From Streptomyces sp. NBC_01237 (GTDB lineage Bacteria; Actinomycetota; Actinomycetes; Streptomycetales; Streptomycetaceae), in the NCBI RefSeq assembly GCF_035917275.1, contig NZ_CP108508.1, forward strand, positions 7,874,001 to 7,938,000: a stretch of 64,000 nucleotides of DNA, in the 5' to 3' direction. This document shows positions 15,313 to 24,158 of this stretch, piece by piece; position 1 is the stretch's first letter; the number at the start of each line of letters is the position of its first letter. The notes beneath the pieces are model-generated. The model made no database searches. It was not told the DNA's origin and saw nothing but the letters and a program-made list of their open reading frames with translations. The position numbers were made by a program, and so were the translations under genes.

Positions 15313-17106
15313 TTAAGCGGCCGGGCCGAAGTCGCTCTGCTTCGGTGCCGCCTTGGCGATGGCGCGTTCGGTGATGCCCTTGGACGCGCGGGCGGAGGCG
15401 GCGGAGAGTTCGCCGGCGCCGGGCTCGAGATACCAGGGCCGCAGGTCGAGCATGGCCGCGCGCATGCCGGTGGCGAATGCGAGCGCGGTTCCCTTGGGCA
15501 GGGCGCGGATGGCGTCGGCGGCCAGGATCCGTTCCTGCCGCATCGACACGGAGGTGGACTTACCCGAATCCGACGTCGAGGTCGAGGTCGTCTCGACATC
15601 GTGGTCGCCGATCAGGCGGGACAGCTTGTCCGCGAAGTCCGGGTCGTCGATGCCGGAGCCGATGACCTTGATCGTGGAGGCGCTCCACATGGCGTCCATG
15701 CCCGCGTCCCCCCACACCTTCTGGCCCTGGCGGTAGGACTGCAGGATGGTCATCGGGATGATGCCCCGCGAGCCGAGGTGGGAGTACAGGTCGGGCAAGT
15801 CGCTGATTTTGCACACGTTCGCGGCCTCGTCGAGGATCGCGAGCATCGGCGGGTCGAGGCGTCCACCAGCACGTTCGGCCTGGGCGGTCGCGGCCCGCAT
15901 CACGCTGTCCGCGCACGCGGCGATCAGTGCGCTGGCGCCGCCTCCGCCGTCCTTCGACAGCAGGTAGAGCGTGTCCTTGGAGGTGACGAACGTGGACGGT
16001 GTGAACTCCGGCACGTTCTTCTGCGGGGTCACCCAGGCAGCGATCTCCGTGTTGAGGAGGGCTGCGGCGTACTGGCGGGCCGTCTCATAGATCCCATCCC
16101 TCGTTTCCGGCGGCCCCTCGACCGTTCCCTTGAGCTGAGCGGCGACTGCGGCGAAGCCGTGGTCACGCAGGATGTCGAGCGGGGTTCGGTCGGCGGGGAA
16201 GGCGAGCCATGCCATCACGTCGGTGATCGGCCGCTCGGCGAGCGCGGCGGCCAAGAACAGCTGGCTCAGGATGTTCGACCCGGCCTTGGACCAGAAGTCA
16301 CCCTGCTGACTGGCGTCGACGCTGGCGGCGAGGAAGTGGCCGGCAAGGCGCCCGGCACCGTCGAGGGTTTTGGCGTCGGCCAAGGGATTCCACCACATCG
16401 CCCGTTCGGCGTGGGCGATCTGCTGCGGGTCCATCGACCATGTCCGGCCGACGGCTGCCCGTGCGTCGATCGTTGCGGTGTAGGCATCCCCGGCGGCCTT
16501 GTTGGAGGTGAGCAGGACCGGGCCGGGCGCTGCCAGGATGGAGGGGATCGCCAGGCTGGTGGTCTTCCCGGAGCGGGGCGCCATGATCGCGACGGCCACG
16601 TCCTCGTATCCCATCCGCACCTCGTACTTGGTGCCCTGGAGGTTGCCGAGCAGGATGCCGGAATCGGCTGCGTCGATGTGCTTGGCGTCCTTCAAACTCG
16701 GGCGCAGCGAACGGGCCTTGGCGGTGATGGCCTTGGACATCAGAGGTTCGATGTCCTTGTGTTTGGCCATGCCCACGACGCGCTTCTTGCGTCCGCTTCC
16801 GCCGTCCTTGTGCCGCTTGTAGAGCACGGCGGTGGTGACGGCGAGGGACAGCAGCAGGGCGCCGGGAACGATGCGTGTCCAGATCAGCAGTGACGTTTCA
16901 CCGAGGTGGGGCCACAGCTGCTCGGGATGGAGCAGGGCTGCGACGGGCTGGTACGGGGCACCGGTGTCGGCGTCGGTGACCCGGGCGGTGATAGTGCCGC
17001 CCACCCAGGCCAGGTTGGCCAGGGGGATCGCGATGGCAAGGACGATGCCCAGGACGCGGAAGGCTATGTCGTATCCGTCAGTGGACGTGGAGTTGGGCTG
17101 GGGCAA
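15313..17106 (-). CDS. VirD4/TraG-type conjugative coupling ATPase
   Basis: The protein of about 597 residues should pump DNA at the membrane as the coupling protein of a type IV secretion-like system. Two N-terminal transmembrane segments (VLGIVLAIAIPLANLAWVG and IVPGALLLSLAVTTAVLY) precede a cytoplasmic ATPase domain. The Walker A motif is MAPRSGKTTS (Lys about 181) and Walker B is MLAILDEAANVCKI (about 424), followed by the family signature LPDLYSHLGSRGI and TILQSYRQGQ. The start is uncertain: no ATG or GTG lies after the upstream DUF317 stop at 17151, so TTG 17106 was chosen. The longer open frame to 18018 reads through the DUF317 gene out of frame and is not real. Family assignment is firm. 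Confidence 0.88.
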   Translation of the reverse strand: MPQPNSTSTDGYDIAFRVLGIVLAIAIPLANLAWVGGTITARVTDADTGAPYQPVAALLHPEQLWPHLGETSLLIWTRIVPGALLLSLAVTTAVLYKRHKDGGSGRKKRVVGMAKHKDIEPLMSKAITAKARSLRPSLKDAKHIDAADSGILLGNLQGTKYEVRMGYEDVAVAIMAPRSGKTTSLAIPSILAAPGPVLLTSNKAAGDAYTATIDARAAVGRTWSMDPQQIAHAERAMWWNPLADAKTLDGAGRLAGHFLAASVDASQQGDFWSKAGSNILSQLFLAAALAERPITDVMAWLAFPADRTPLDILRDHGFAAVAAQLKGTVEGPPETRDGIYETARQYAAALLNTEIAAWVTPQKNVPEFTPSTFVTSKDTLYLLSKDGGGGASALIAACADSVMRAATAQAERAGGRLDPPMLAILDEAANVCKISDLPDLYSHLGSRGIIPMTILQSYRQGQKVWGDAGMDAMWSASTIKVIGSGIDDPDFADKLSRLIGDHDVETTSTSTSDSGKSTSVSMRQERILAADAIRALPKGTALAFATGMRAAMLDLRPWYLEPGAGELSAASARASKGITERAIAKAAPKQSDFGPAA

Positions 17107-17150
17107 GGGGCTGTTCCAGGGAGCGTGGAGGTGGGGCGCGGTGGTGCCGT

Positions 17151-17877
17151 TCAGCGGGCGCGACGCGCCGTCGAGGCGTGCGGCGGAGCGGGAGGCGCCG
17201 ACGGCGGCGATGCGGGGTTCCGCTGGGCGAGGGCGGTGGCGCGGTTCCTGAGCGCGAAGGCGACGGACTCTGCGCTGACCTGCCGGGTGCTGGTACTGCC
17301 GTGAGCGACGGCCAGAGAAGGAACGCGGTGTGGATGCCGGATGAGGGGCGTCGTGTCGGCCAGCGCGCCGAAGAACGCGGAGACCACGTGGGACGGAGTG
17401 TTGCCGTCTGCATACGCGCGCCAGATGGCGGGGAGGTGATGGACGGACGTTTCGACGATCCAGCCGGCGCTGCGCCCGCTCTCGTCGACGATCCGGTCGA
17501 CCCGTGCCAGGCCGTCGGGGGAACTCATCCCCTTGGGCGAGGTGAGACCGTCGTGGTGGCGGGGAGCAGGTGAGCGTGTCGGTGACCGCGGCGATGATCT
17601 CGACCGGAGTCTGGGCGTCGAAGGTGATCTCCCAGGCGCGTTGATCACCGTGATGCGCATGACGCAGGGTCCACCACGGCTCGGCCGGGTCCGGGTCCGG
17701 CGCGATGCGCAGCTGGGCGAGCTGGTCGGGGCTGGTGAGGATGACCCGCGGCACCAGCGGATCTTCGGCGGTGCTCCAGCCGCAGGCGCGACGGAGGGGA
17801 ACAGTGACCCAGGCCGGGTCGCCGCTACCGGCCAGATAGCGGGGAGAGATGAGCGTCTGCTCGATGGACTCGGTCAC
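17151..17877 (-). pseudogene. DUF317-domain gene, frameshifted (paralogue 1)
   Basis: DUF317 proteins are unknown-function proteins of Streptomyces conjugative elements. The GTG at 17877 overlaps the upstream stop as GTGA. The first frame reads ISPRYLAGSGDPAWVTVPLR and TPVEIIAAVTDTLT, a complete DUF317 unit. Homology then resumes in another frame with LARVDRIVDESGRSAGWIVE and GNTPSHVVSAFFGALADTTP, ending at 17151. Removing one base from the CCCC run near 17563-17566 would restore one frame of about 240 residues. It is either a recent inactivation or a sequence error. Confidence 0.75.
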
Positions 17878-18464
17878 GGCGCCCACCGCCGCACAGCGGA
17901 GGGTGCCGGAGGGGCGGCGACCGCCGTGGGTGCGCCGGTCTTCGACTGCCGCTCGGCCAGCGCGTTGACGGCGAAGAGGGCCTGGCCGTGGATCGCCCAC
18001 TGGTCCAGGTAGTGCCATGCTTCCGCGTTGCTCTCGGCGAGCGGTCCCTCATACGCCGTCGTGCCGGGCCGGGCGCTCTCGGGCAGCGCGGCGCGTACGG
18101 TAAGCCAGTCGTCGTAGACGGCATACAGGCATTCCGTGGCCTCCTGCAGTTCCCGTACCTGCCAGGCGTAGCGCCGCGTACGGTCAGACACCGCCAGCTG
18201 GGCGAGCTGCTGTTCGGCGACATGCACCAGTTCGTCGGCGTGGTAGTACACGCGGCCGAAGGCGGACACGGTGTGGGCGTCGCGTTGCTGCTGGCGCAGG
18301 CCGTAGGCGTCCTCGTCGTGGGGCTGGAACGTTACGGGGTCGGAGTGCCGGGCGGAGTAGTGGTCCCAGGCGGCGAGGATCTGCCGGCTGTGCCGCAGGT
18401 AGAGCGCGAGCTGGCTCAGGTAGAGCCGGTGCTCCTGGCTCCCGGGTTCGAGTGAGATCGTCAA
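17874..18464 (-). CDS. Hypothetical helical protein in the transfer operon
   Basis: The 196-residue protein is predicted to be mostly helical (LYLSQLALYLRHSRQILAAW; DELVHVAEQQLAQLAVSDRT) with a proline-rich tail. No domain was recognised. TTG 18464 is the first start in the frame and follows GAAGG. The TGA overlaps the next gene's GTG, and the next upstream gene ends 67 bases away, so it belongs to the operon. It lacks a signal peptide and transmembrane segments. It may be a cytoplasmic accessory factor of the element; the role is unknown. Confidence 0.7.
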   Translation of the reverse strand: MTISLEPGSQEHRLYLSQLALYLRHSRQILAAWDHYSARHSDPVTFQPHDEDAYGLRQQQRDAHTVSAFGRVYYHADELVHVAEQQLAQLAVSDRTRRYAWQVRELQEATECLYAVYDDWLTVRAALPESARPGTTAYEGPLAESNAEAWHYLDQWAIHGQALFAVNALAERQSKTGAPTAVAAPPAPSAVRRWAP

Positions 18465-18531
18465 GAAGGGCCTTCGGGCGTGCGGTTGTGGTCGGGCCGG
18501 GTGCGGAGCGGTTGGGGCCGCTCCGCACCGT

Positions 18532-19360
18532 TCAGCGGCTTCGGGCCGCAGGCGCGGTCGCCTCGGCGCCGGGCGGCGAGGCCGGACGTGTGGTGGGTGC
18601 GGAAGTGCGGCGGGACTTGCGGGCGGCGGTCCGGATGGCCTTCAGCCGCGCGTCGTGGGCGGCAGCGAGATGATCACCCTGGGCTCCGCGTTCCACCTGC
18701 GTGACCAGGTGGGAGTGGGGGACGTCGTAGTGGCCACGGGAGACGGGGGCCGGATCGGTGAGGGCGGCGGCGAATCCTGCGAGCAGGTGGCGAGGGGTGC
18801 GGTCGTCGAAGTACGCGTGCCACAGCCGGTTGTGGCCGCCGAGCCCGGTGGGCAGAGCGACTTCGGTAGTCCAGGCGAAGTGGTCGCTGGTCAGCGTGGC
18901 CGACCGCTCCATGGTGGTGATGCCGTCCGGGTGACGTGCGTGCTCGTTGCCTCGTTCGTCGCGTTCGTAGGTCCAGCCAGCCGCCTGCAGCACGGGCCAG
19001 ATGCCCGGCTCGGTCTCGGGCGGGGGGTGCGGGAGCGCGTCGGTGAATCCGGCGATGATCTCGGCGGGCGTGTTGCCGCCGAAGGACGCGTGCCACCCGC
19101 CCCACGGCGTCGAGGAGATGCGCCACCAGGAGCCGTACGTCTCCGGTGTGGGTTCCAGGACCAGCGTGTGTCGGTAATCGGGGCTGGCGAGAACGACGTG
19201 GGGGAAGTCGGGGTCGCCGAAGTTCTTCCATCCGCCGGCTCGTAGCGCCTGAGTGACATGGCGCGGGTCGCCGGGTCCGGCGAGGTGGCGGGGTGTGGTG
19301 TCGAACCAGATTCGGGACCAGGGGGCGTCGGCCCTTGCTGGCGATGTAGGGACGCGTCAC
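18532..19360 (-). pseudogene. DUF317-domain gene, frameshifted near the N-terminus (paralogue 2)
   Basis: GTG 19360 overlaps the upstream stop as GTGA and begins MTRPYIASKGRRP. The DUF317 homology, WSRIWFDTTPRHLAGPGDPR onward, lies in the next frame. That frame has a TGA at the junction and no start of its own. Deleting one C of the CCCCC run (plus strand 19321-19325) joins both parts into about 275 residues. Two DUF317 units follow, with TPAEIIAGFTDALPHPPP and TPRHLLAGFAAALTDPAP. The evidence favours a single-base change in an otherwise good gene, or a sequencing error. Confidence 0.75.
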
Positions 19361-19707
19361 GTGGCCGGCGGCGGCCCGGCGGCCTCGGACGTGTAGCCGC
19401 GCAGGCGCTGCACGTCCCAGTGCAGGACATACCAGTCGGTGGCCTCCTGGGCGGCCTCCCGGAGTCCGGTGATGATCAGGCGGATCTCGTCGGTCTCGGC
19501 GCTGGTCTGCTGGGCGATGAGGCGCGCTGCGCTGCGCAGGACATCGCCGAGCAGAATGGGCACGCCGGTGTCCTCGTCGAGGAGCCCGGCGAGAAGCGGC
19601 AGTACGTCGGATACCGGCGGATGGGTCCGCAGGTAGTCCTTGGCCTGGGCCAGGGTGGCGGTCGCCTGCGCGACCTGGTCGGCGCTGGGCACAGAGGGGT
19701 TGGGCAT
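19357..19707 (-). CDS. Small helical protein preceding a DUF317 gene
   Basis: The 116-residue protein is helical and acidic (ADQVAQATATLAQAKDYL; VSDVLPLLAGLLDEDTGVPI). It resembles in style the 129-residue protein at 21318-21707, which also precedes a DUF317 gene and also contains a LAGVLDYDTGI-like segment, so the two are probably paralogues. ATG 19707 is preceded by AGGA. The stop overlaps the following GTG. The repeated pairing suggests a two-gene unit (small protein plus DUF317) that was duplicated. Function is unknown. Confidence 0.7.
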   Translation of the reverse strand: MPNPSVPSADQVAQATATLAQAKDYLRTHPPVSDVLPLLAGLLDEDTGVPILLGDVLRSAARLIAQQTSAETDEIRLIITGLREAAQEATDWYVLHWDVQRLRGYTSEAAGPPPAT

Positions 19708-19756
19708 CAACGTCCTTCGTGAAGGGGGAAAGAGGAAGGCGTACGGGCGCGCCTGG

Positions 19757-20518
19757 TCAGCGGTGCTTCTTGTGGCGGGGCTGCCGCTGCGGAGGAGGCG
19801 GGGCCGGTGCTGACGGCGATGGATCGGGCGGGCCGGGATGCTGAGCGGCTTCGAGGCGCTGCAGATGCTGGCGACGGTGCTGTTCCGGGGTGACGACGCT
19901 CCGGTGGGAGTCGAGGTATCCGAACGTGAGGGCTGGGGTCTGGCCCTCGTCGCGCAGCAGCGGGCCGGGCTCGGTGAGCGCGGTGACGAACCCGGCGAGC
20001 GCGGCGGCCGGAGCGGTTTCGTCGATGGAGGCGTTCCAGACCCACCGATGCTGCCCGTCGGAGAGGGGGACGGAGACCTGGACGCTCGCCTGCTCTCTGC
20101 CTGCCAGCCGGGACCAGCCCCGGCTGGCAGCCAGGTGCCACAGGTCCGTGTCCGGGCGTGGAGCTGGGCTGTCGAGGGCGTCGGTGAATTTCGCGATCAT
20201 CTCGACGGGCGTATGGCCGTTGAACTGGGCGGACCACATGCGGTTCTCGGCCGGGTGGATCCGCCACCAGGCACTGTGTGCGTCGGGTTGGGGCTCCAGC
20301 GTGAGGTGCAGGCGGTGGTCGGGGCTCTCCAGCAGGACGTGCGGGAAGCCGGGCACCGAGTGGCTGCTCCAGCCCGACGCAAGCAGGTGCTCGGTCACGT
20401 GCCGGGGGTCGCCCCCGCCGGCCAGGTGCCGCGGCGAGACCTCGTCCAGCCATCGGACGGTGTTGACGCGATGCAGGGTGGGGCCGTTGACGCGCGAGTA
20501 GAAGCGTTCGTGGCTCAC
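19757..20518 (-). CDS. DUF317-domain protein (paralogue 3)
   Basis: The 253-residue protein is intact. Two DUF317 units are visible: SPRHLAGGGDPRHVTEHLLA with TPVEMIAKFTDALDSPAP, and a second ending in ALAGFVTALTEPGPLL. A proline-rich, basic tail (PPPPQRQPRHKKHR) ends it. GTG 20518 overlaps the upstream TGA as GTGA; the longer frame to 20803 is antisense-like and was rejected. It has no signal peptide. Within the cluster it is most similar to paralogue 4, directly upstream, suggesting tandem duplication. Confidence 0.85.
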   Translation of the reverse strand: MSHERFYSRVNGPTLHRVNTVRWLDEVSPRHLAGGGDPRHVTEHLLASGWSSHSVPGFPHVLLESPDHRLHLTLEPQPDAHSAWWRIHPAENRMWSAQFNGHTPVEMIAKFTDALDSPAPRPDTDLWHLAASRGWSRLAGREQASVQVSVPLSDGQHRWVWNASIDETAPAAALAGFVTALTEPGPLLRDEGQTPALTFGYLDSHRSVVTPEQHRRQHLQRLEAAQHPGPPDPSPSAPAPPPPQRQPRHKKHR

Positions 20519-21321
20519 CGCGTCCGCCCGGCCTTGGCGAACGGGCGGGCTCCGGGGCCTTGAGAGCGCGCCTTGTTGGTGGCGAAGGCGTTGCTGGCCC
20601 AGGTGGCGGCGCGCGCCGCGGTGATCCGGGCCTGCTGCCAGGCACTGAGCTGCGAGGGCAGCACGGACACCGAGGTGGTACGGATTCTCTGGGAGGGCGG
20701 CACGTGGCCGAGGGGCCGCATCACCGGCTCCGGATCGGCGAGCGCGGTGCTGAACGCTTGCACGAGGTGCATCGGTGTGGTCGGCGTGAACACGGCCTCC
20801 CACACCCGGCCGTGTTCATTGCGGGCGCCGGCCCACCAGTGCGCCTGTCCGGGAGCGGACTGGTGAAAGCGGACGAACGCGTCTCCGTCAGGGCTGCGCG
20901 CGGTGAAGTGCTGTCCTCGCTCGGTTTCCCAGCCCTGTTGCTGGAGGGGTTCCCACACGTTGGGGGCGTGCGCGGATCGGGGCCAGGTGAGCGCGTCGGT
21001 GACGCCGGCCACGATCTCGACGGGGACCTGGCGGCCGAGGGCGGCGTGCCATGCCTCCTGCGTCGCGGTCTGCTTCCCGCTGATGGTCCAGCCGCCGGGC
21101 TGGGCGAACGGGTCGTATCCGATGCGCACGGACTTGTCGGGGCTGTCGAAGACGGCCGGTCCGCCGTTCTTGGACCTGTCCTTCCACCCGGAGGCGCGCA
21201 GGAACTCGGTGACGTAGCGCACGTCGCCGCCGCCGGCGAGGTGGCGGGGCTCGACGAGGTAGTGCTGCTGGGCCTGCTGACTGGTGAGGCCCCAGCCGGC
21301 CCACTGCTGGTTCTTCTTCAC
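20515..21321 (-). CDS. DUF317-domain protein (paralogue 4)
   Basis: The 268-residue protein is intact and begins MKKNQQWAGWGLTSQQAQQH. The first DUF317 unit shows EPRHLAGGGDVRYVTEFLRA and VPVEIVAGVTDALTWPRS; the second, TPMHLVQAFSTALADPEPVM. GTG 21321 overlaps the stop of the small gene upstream. The lysine and arginine-rich C-terminus (SNAFATNKARSQGPGARPFA) resembles nucleic-acid-binding tails, but this is inference. Four DUF317 genes in one operon is a high number for one element. Confidence 0.85.
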   Translation of the reverse strand: MKKNQQWAGWGLTSQQAQQHYLVEPRHLAGGGDVRYVTEFLRASGWKDRSKNGGPAVFDSPDKSVRIGYDPFAQPGGWTISGKQTATQEAWHAALGRQVPVEIVAGVTDALTWPRSAHAPNVWEPLQQQGWETERGQHFTARSPDGDAFVRFHQSAPGQAHWWAGARNEHGRVWEAVFTPTTPMHLVQAFSTALADPEPVMRPLGHVPPSQRIRTTSVSVLPSQLSAWQQARITAARAATWASNAFATNKARSQGPGARPFAKAGRTR

Positions 21322-21707
21322 CGGCGCCGCCTGATGACCATCGCGGACGCGACCGGCGCGGCGGTCGGCCTGCTGGAGGGAGCGGTGGGCTTGGCCACCT
21401 GCTTGATCGTGCCGGTGTGTTCGGCGAGGTCGCCGCCCACGCTGTCGAGTTCGTTGGCGGCGCGGCCGAGGGCCAGCCAGACCTCGGGGGGCAGGACGCC
21501 GTGCTCGGAGTGGACCTTCGCGAAGGGCGATCCGGTTTCGACGAGTTGGGTGACCTCGCCGAGGATGCCGGTGTCGTAGTCGAGGACGCCTGCCAGGATC
21601 TGGGCCGCCTCGTGCGGCGGCGCCAGGGCGAGGAGGCGACGGAGCTGGCCGAGCTGCCCGGCGATGGCTTCAGCCAGTTGTACGGAAGGGAGGTTCGAGT
21701 CAGTCAT
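21318..21707 (-). CDS. Small helical protein preceding a DUF317 gene, second copy
   Basis: The 129-residue protein starts at an ATG with a strong AGGAGG upstream. It is helical with an LAGVLDYDTGI segment shared in form with 19357-19707, and ends in a low-complexity basic tail (APSSRPTAAPVASAMVIRRR). It overlaps the following DUF317 gene by four bases. No domain is known to me. The strong ribosome site suggests higher translation than its neighbours. Confidence 0.75.
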   Translation of the reverse strand: MTDSNLPSVQLAEAIAGQLGQLRRLLALAPPHEAAQILAGVLDYDTGILGEVTQLVETGSPFAKVHSEHGVLPPEVWLALGRAANELDSVGGDLAEHTGTIKQVAKPTAPSSRPTAAPVASAMVIRRRR

Positions 21708-21736
21708 GGGCCTCCTGAACAGGGCGGTTCGGGGTG

Positions 21737-22069
21737 TTAGTCGTGGTGGCGGAGGCGGTAGCTGTCGACGAGGAGGAGGGCGTCGCGGCGGCGGGCTTCG
21801 TCGAGTGCTGCCTCGGGGCGTCCGCTGGCCAGCGTGATGGTGCGTTCAGCGCTGCCGACGGTCACGGCTCGCAGGTATCGGCGGAACAGGGCGGTGGCCA
21901 GGCGGGGTTTGCGGCTGGTGCTGATGGGCGGTGGTGTGCGGTCGGGTTCGTCGGTGACGGGGGCTCCTGGTGAGGGCGGGCGCCGGCCCCGGTGGTAAGG
22001 GGCTGGCGTGGTCGGGTGGCCAGCGGGTACGGCGCGCACGCGCAGAGCGCGGTGCGGAGGCCGGGGCAT
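21737..22069 (-). CDS. Small basic protein, start uncertain
   Basis: The well-behaved part is about 75 residues ending KPRLATALFRRYLRAVTVGS and AALDEARRRDALLLVDSYRL. The frame extends further upstream. ATG 22069 is the first ATG after the preceding gene, but AGGAG lies only one base before it. A second AGGAG lies before a GTC codon at about 21953, which would be a natural start if it read GTG. The true N-terminus is therefore uncertain. It lies 29 bases after the upstream small gene and before the 129-residue gene. No family was recognised. Confidence 0.5.
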   Translation of the reverse strand: MPRPPHRALRVRAVPAGHPTTPAPYHRGRRPPSPGAPVTDEPDRTPPPISTSRKPRLATALFRRYLRAVTVGSAERTITLASGRPEAALDEARRRDALLLVDSYRLRHHD

Positions 22070-22088
22070 GCTCCTGGTGCTGGTCGTC

Positions 22089-22493
22089 TCACCGGCGGCG
22101 GGTGCCTGGCGGACGCTCGGTGGTCCGGACTGCGGCCACGGCCGGCGGCGGTGCCGGGACGTTCTGGTTGCGTATCGCCGCGGCGGCGTCGGTGTAGGCG
22201 GCGGAGTCCCAGACGTCATCGGTGATGTGGACCATGTATCCGGCCTTGCGCAGCCAGGGCACCGCATGGGTGGCGAGCTGCTTCTTCGCGGCTTCGTCGA
22301 GGTGGCCGGGCACTTCGTGCCAGATGTAGACCGACCCGGCGGTGGCCAGAGTCTGGCGCTCGAAGCCGAGGCGGTCGAGCAGGGCCAGGAGCTGTTCGGG
22401 CGCGCCGGTTGGGGTGTCGGCGTGGACGGTGTCGGTCAGGGCCTTGCGGTAGATCGTGACGTCGGTGCCTTCGTCGTCGGCACGGTTTCCCAC
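22089..22493 (-). CDS. Hypothetical protein with a compact alpha/beta domain
   Basis: The 134-residue protein begins at GTG 22493 with GGAG 13 bases upstream. The central part (EQLLALLDRLGFERQTLATA; AAKKQLATHAVPWLRKAGYM; VHITDDVWDSAAY) repeats a theme seen in the next gene upstream (HGATAAAHALLLAGYSVHLA), which suggests a shared fold. The C-terminus is proline-rich and disordered. No signal peptide or catalytic motif is evident. Confidence 0.65.
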   Translation of the reverse strand: MGNRADDEGTDVTIYRKALTDTVHADTPTGAPEQLLALLDRLGFERQTLATAGSVYIWHEVPGHLDEAAKKQLATHAVPWLRKAGYMVHITDDVWDSAAYTDAAAAIRNQNVPAPPPAVAAVRTTERPPGTRRR

Positions 22494-22507
22494 CGTGAGG
22501 GTGGCTC

Positions 22508-23181
22508 CTACGAGTCGGGGCTATCGCCGTCGCGCAGACGGCGCGGCCGAGGGGCTGGAGGCGGGACGGCCTTTCCGGAAACGGCGGCCGGCGAGGTGTG
22601 CCGGGCGGCCTGGTTACGGATCTGAGTGATCCGCCAGGCGTGGTTGGACAGGTTGCTGGTGATCTCCATCAGCTGGTCCGCGGGTTCTTCATCAAGGCCG
22701 GCTTCGCGGCGGCGCTCGCCCCATGTCGCCCACGTGGAGATCAGGGACTGCACCAGCTGCGGGAGCAGCCCTACCTCCGGGGCGGCGATCTCGGCCAAGA
22801 CGTCGGCGAAGTCCTGCTCGGTCTCGGCGGCACGGGCGCGCTCGGCGAGTCGGTCGAGGTAGCGGCGGGCGGCCTGCCGGTCGCCGTCCGGAGCGGTCAG
22901 GGTGTTCAGGGAGGGGGCGAGATGGACGCTGTACCCGGCGAGAAGCAGGGCGTGGGCTGCGGCCGTGGCGCCATGGCGCTGGTGCTCGACCGGCATGTGG
23001 TGCGGGGGCGGTGGTAGTCGCGGCCGGCGCTCGGGGCTGAGTGGAAACCTCCCGTGGTCTGCAGGATGCCCGCCGCACGGGGGTCGCCGCCGATCGCGAC
23101 GACCAGCTGGGTTCCGGGATCGCGGGTGATGGTGACGTAGTCCAGGGCGAAGAAGGTTGGTTCGTCGTCGCGGTGCGTCAT
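22508..23181 (-). pseudogene. Hypothetical transfer-element gene, frameshifted
   Basis: ATG 23181 overlaps the upstream stop (ATGA) and reads MTHRDDEPTFFALDYVTITR to about residue 57 (SAGRDYHRP). Homology-like sequence continues in another frame with MPVEHQRHGATAAAHALLLA, DRQAARRYLDRLAERARAAE and PADQLMEITSNLSNHAWRIT, to the TAG at 22508. Adding one C to the CCCCC run near 23004-23010 would restore one frame of about 224 residues. Small domain plus helical tail; family unknown. Confidence 0.65.
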
Positions 23182-23933
23182 CGGCTTCGGTGCGGTGCGG
23201 CGACCGTCGGGGTCGGCGGCGCGACCGAGGCGGTGCCCAGTGCCGGCCGGGCCTGCGGGTGCCGCAGGACGACGCCGATGCCCAGTTCATCCAGGCGGGT
23301 TCCGGCGGCTCGTGCGGAGGCGGCCTGGTGGGCGATGTCGTCACCGGACAGGACGAGGACGTCGCGGTCCGGGTCGAAGGTGAAGCCGTTGTCCGTCAGG
23401 GCCCGAGCGATGTCGGCGCGGTCGGGCTTGTCGACGACGAGCGAGCCGTCAGACCAGGTCATAACGACGCGCTGCGGGTCGGCCTGCGGCATCGCCAGCC
23501 GGTCGGCGTCGCCGCGCACCTGGGCGAGCGCTACGTAGTACCGGGGCAGCAGGTCGACGGTGACGTCCTCGGCGGCGCTGAACGGATCGGCGTCGACCGC
23601 GAGACCGTCGGGCTCGCGTACGCCGCGGAATGCCTCCTCCGGTGCGTCGTCCGGGGCCATGGCGGCGATGAGGTATCCCTCGCCGCGTCCTGGCTGCTCG
23701 GCGACGAAGAGGCGGGTGCCGTCATGCCGGTGCAGGACGGCGCAGTGGTCCACATTGCGTTTGGCCAGGGCATCGGCTACGTCATTCATGTCCCACACGC
23801 GGTTGGTGAGGACGTGATGGACGTTGAGGCCGCCACGGTCCGGGTGGTACGTGCTGGTCCAGTCGCCGGGCAGTTCGTCGGCCAGGACGGCAGCGAACGA
23901 GCCGAGACCGGTGTCGGGGGTGGGGTCGTGCAT
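23178..23933 (-). CDS. Hypothetical protein of the transfer element
   Basis: The 251-residue protein starts at ATG 23933, which follows GGAG; an in-frame ATG 15 codons upstream is less likely. Segments include LGSFAAVLADELPGDWTSTY, DVADALAKRNVDHCAVLHRH and VTVDLLPRYYVALAQVRGDA. Its stop overlaps the next ATG, so the two are coupled. The look is of a cytoplasmic protein found in actinobacterial integrative elements. No motif allows a function to be assigned. Confidence 0.7.
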   Translation of the reverse strand: MHDPTPDTGLGSFAAVLADELPGDWTSTYHPDRGGLNVHHVLTNRVWDMNDVADALAKRNVDHCAVLHRHDGTRLFVAEQPGRGEGYLIAAMAPDDAPEEAFRGVREPDGLAVDADPFSAAEDVTVDLLPRYYVALAQVRGDADRLAMPQADPQRVVMTWSDGSLVVDKPDRADIARALTDNGFTFDPDRDVLVLSGDDIAHQAASARAAGTRLDELGIGVVLRHPQARPALGTASVAPPTPTVAAPHRSR

Positions 23934-23963
23934 GGTCTCCTCAGACAAGGAAGGGGAGCGGGC

Positions 23964-24137
23964 TCAGTGCCGGGGGCGTGCTGCGGGGGCAGGTGCGGTC
24001 GGCGGTGCGACAGGGCTGGTGGCCAGGCGCGGTGGATGAGGCGGGCAGGCGCAGACGGCGGATGCTTCGCGTTCGTCCCGTCCGACCTCGGCGGCGCAGG
24101 CGCGCCGCAGGGTCAGGGAGCGATCGGCAAGGGCCAA
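23964..24137 (-). CDS. Possible small protein after the relaxase-like gene
   Basis: This 57-residue frame starts at TTG and reads LTLRRACAAEVGRDEREASA followed by a proline and alanine-rich tail. It fills an otherwise empty 225-base gap between two operon genes and has coding-like codon use. No good ribosome site is visible. It is tentative. Confidence 0.35.
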   Translation of the reverse strand: MALADRSLTLRRACAAEVGRDEREASAVCACPPHPPRLATSPVAPPTAPAPAARPRH

Positions 24138-24158
24138 GTGGTGGTTCTTTCTGGCGGG

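Noticed and set aside
15313..18018. A single 901-residue protein from DUF317 to coupling ATPase
   Set aside because: The middle 150 residues are a frame-shifted reading of the second DUF317 unit. Two genes with a frameshift in the first explain the data better than a fusion.
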